From the NCBI GenBank assembly GCA_002118135.1, contig BDIU01000014.1:62001-126000 (forward strand): a DNA stretch of 64,000 bases. The letters run 5' to 3'. Below are positions 62,856 through 64,000 of this stretch, one piece after another; position 1 is the first letter of the stretch; each line of letters opens with the position of its first letter. The notes beneath the pieces are model-generated. The model saw nothing but the letters and a program-made list of their open reading frames with translations, did not search any database and had not been told where the DNA came from. Both the position numbers and the translations under genes were made by a program. This DNA comes from Trebouxia sp. TZW2008. Taxonomy: Eukaryota > Chlorophyta > Trebouxiophyceae > Trebouxiales > Trebouxiaceae.

Positions 62856-64000
62856 TCATCTCAATTTCTGCGCAGCTTTCCTTCGGTCATACACAACAAC
62901 CTTCGGCTCAGCCTCCAGCAGTCTTTTATTTGCAAGGTGTTGAGGTGGGGGCTGTCCGCTCTTCAAGAACAAGCCTACCACTACCTGCATTGTTTCACTC
63001 AACTGTGGGTGTTTCCGTGATCTTTTGAGTGTAAAAGCATCACTTTGCTGAGTGCAAAAGGCTGTTTGTTTGATTGTACCATCAGACTCGTCACACTCTG
63101 CGCTTGTGCAACTAAATGTAACCTTGTCTGCTCTTTTGCAATGGTGTGAGAGGCTTTTTCATTGATGCCATTTTCCACCGTAAAGGCAGTATGGCTTGAG
63201 AAGATCTGACCTTCTGCATCTCAGTACAAGCAAGACTGTATAGTCAATGCATCTTTGGGATTCAAGGCAGGCATGCTGTGCTGAAAGAACAAGTTGCAAG
63301 GGACAATGACAAGTCACAGCCAAGACTGCACCTGACTGAATGCATGCTCCAGTTGCAGCAACATTGACTTGGCAACTTGCACCCTCTTCGCCGTTTCTGC
63401 TGCAGACTCCTTCGTGCAGCAGAAGCGCATCTGGCCTTGGTGGCCTTCAAGGGGCTCCATCAGCACATGTCCTTGCATGTCAGCGCATTGTTGCATCTGC
63501 CTACAGAAGCAGATCGCTTGCCTTCACAAGCTGTGGGACTGACACAGGCAATCAGTGGAATGTTTGTGCTGCCTTCACAGAGTGCCATTGGGGAGTATGT
63601 ACTTACGCTCAAGGCACGCAGCATGTATGTGCAGAAGTGTAAAGCTTGCACACTGTGTGTCACAAGGCTTCACATTGCATTCACGAAGCTCTTGCTGGCT
63701 GAACAATGAAGGGACTGTCATAGTCAGCTGCAGACCACATAGTGAAGCACCTGATGACGTGTTGAGCTTGTTGTTGTGACTGCAGTTGCACCTCTGCCTT
63801 TAGCTTTGGCTGCTCGCAGAAAGCTGCGAGCTTGTGGCAAGTTTGACATCCGCACATCTCACGCAAAGTGGGTACATGCTCAAGCTGAGCTGCACGCCTG
63901 AGCTTCTGGACACAGCCAGCCAATAGCTTGATGGTTGCTGGCGATTCTGCATTCATGATGACACACTACACGCCAGGTGGCCAGTGCTTTGAACGCTGCT
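62856..64000 (-). CDS. C-terminal exons of a tandem paralog (5' part outside the window)
   Basis: Three segments match the C-terminus of the neighbouring gene in order. Around 63750-63950, AESPATIKLLAGCVQKLRRA corresponds to AESPAAIKLLAGCIRKLKQA. Exon 63332-63496 (55 codons) has QQCADMQGHVLMEP and KRVQVAKSMLLQLEHAF; the neighbour has QRCADWQGHVLIEK and NRVQAAKQMLTRLQGEL in a 57-codon exon. The last exon (acceptor near 62990, stop 62856-62858) has VVVGLFLKSGQPPPQ against VVVDLFIKSGQPPPE. A Cys cluster (CGCQTCHKL) matches CCCQLCHGL. Exons between these are not fully resolved. The paralog lacks the PAPAHI repeat and the second Cys pair and ends AAQKLR. Confidence 0.5.

Overview
The window is nuclear DNA from a ciliated green-lineage eukaryote, most likely a green alga. 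Genes are split by many GT-AG introns with acceptors of the type tttgcag. The gene content includes axonemal dynein, two ciliary-type kinases, a plant-type glutamate decarboxylase and an expansin-like wall protein. CpG-rich stretches sit at the 5' ends of several genes, while the rest looks CpG-poor and rich in TGCA by eye. The species cannot be named from sequence alone. Gene models below were built by hand from splice sites. For the well resolved genes every exon junction keeps frame.

Layout. 253-3752 (+) is the 3' part of an outer-arm-type axonemal dynein heavy chain. 4394-5488 (-) is a single-exon protein with an F-box-like start. 5789-10428 (+) is a MOK/LF4-type kinase. 11208-14808 (-) is the TFIIH subunit TFB4/p34. 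15500-23866 (+) is glutamate decarboxylase in 12 exons. From 25151 to 42680 the minus strand carries four three-exon paralogs of small helical, coiled-coil-like proteins that share a C-terminal motif and end in Tyr-Leu. A degenerate ~207-bp satellite (29040-32560) with a covarying stem-loop lies among them. 43124-49245 (+) is a CDKL-family kinase with a long tail. 50153-55223 (-) is a secreted protein joining an expansin module to a FAS1 domain. 55930-62049 (-) is a large multi-exon protein with weak resemblance to 2OG-Fe(II) oxygenase-fold proteins. The C-terminal exons of a tandem paralog run off the right edge (62856-64000).

Biology. Dynein, MOK and CDKL point to cilium motility and length control, although no operon-like link is implied. 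TFB4 is housekeeping. GAD makes GABA and has a basic C-terminal tail in the position of the plant calmodulin-binding domain. The expansin-FAS1 protein is probably an extracellular matrix component.

Most unusual points: the expansin-FAS1 fusion; the satellite hairpin with compensatory changes; the four-member coiled-coil array; repeated decayed tandem duplications of exon edges inside introns of at least four genes; and 6-10-nt first coding exons in three genes.
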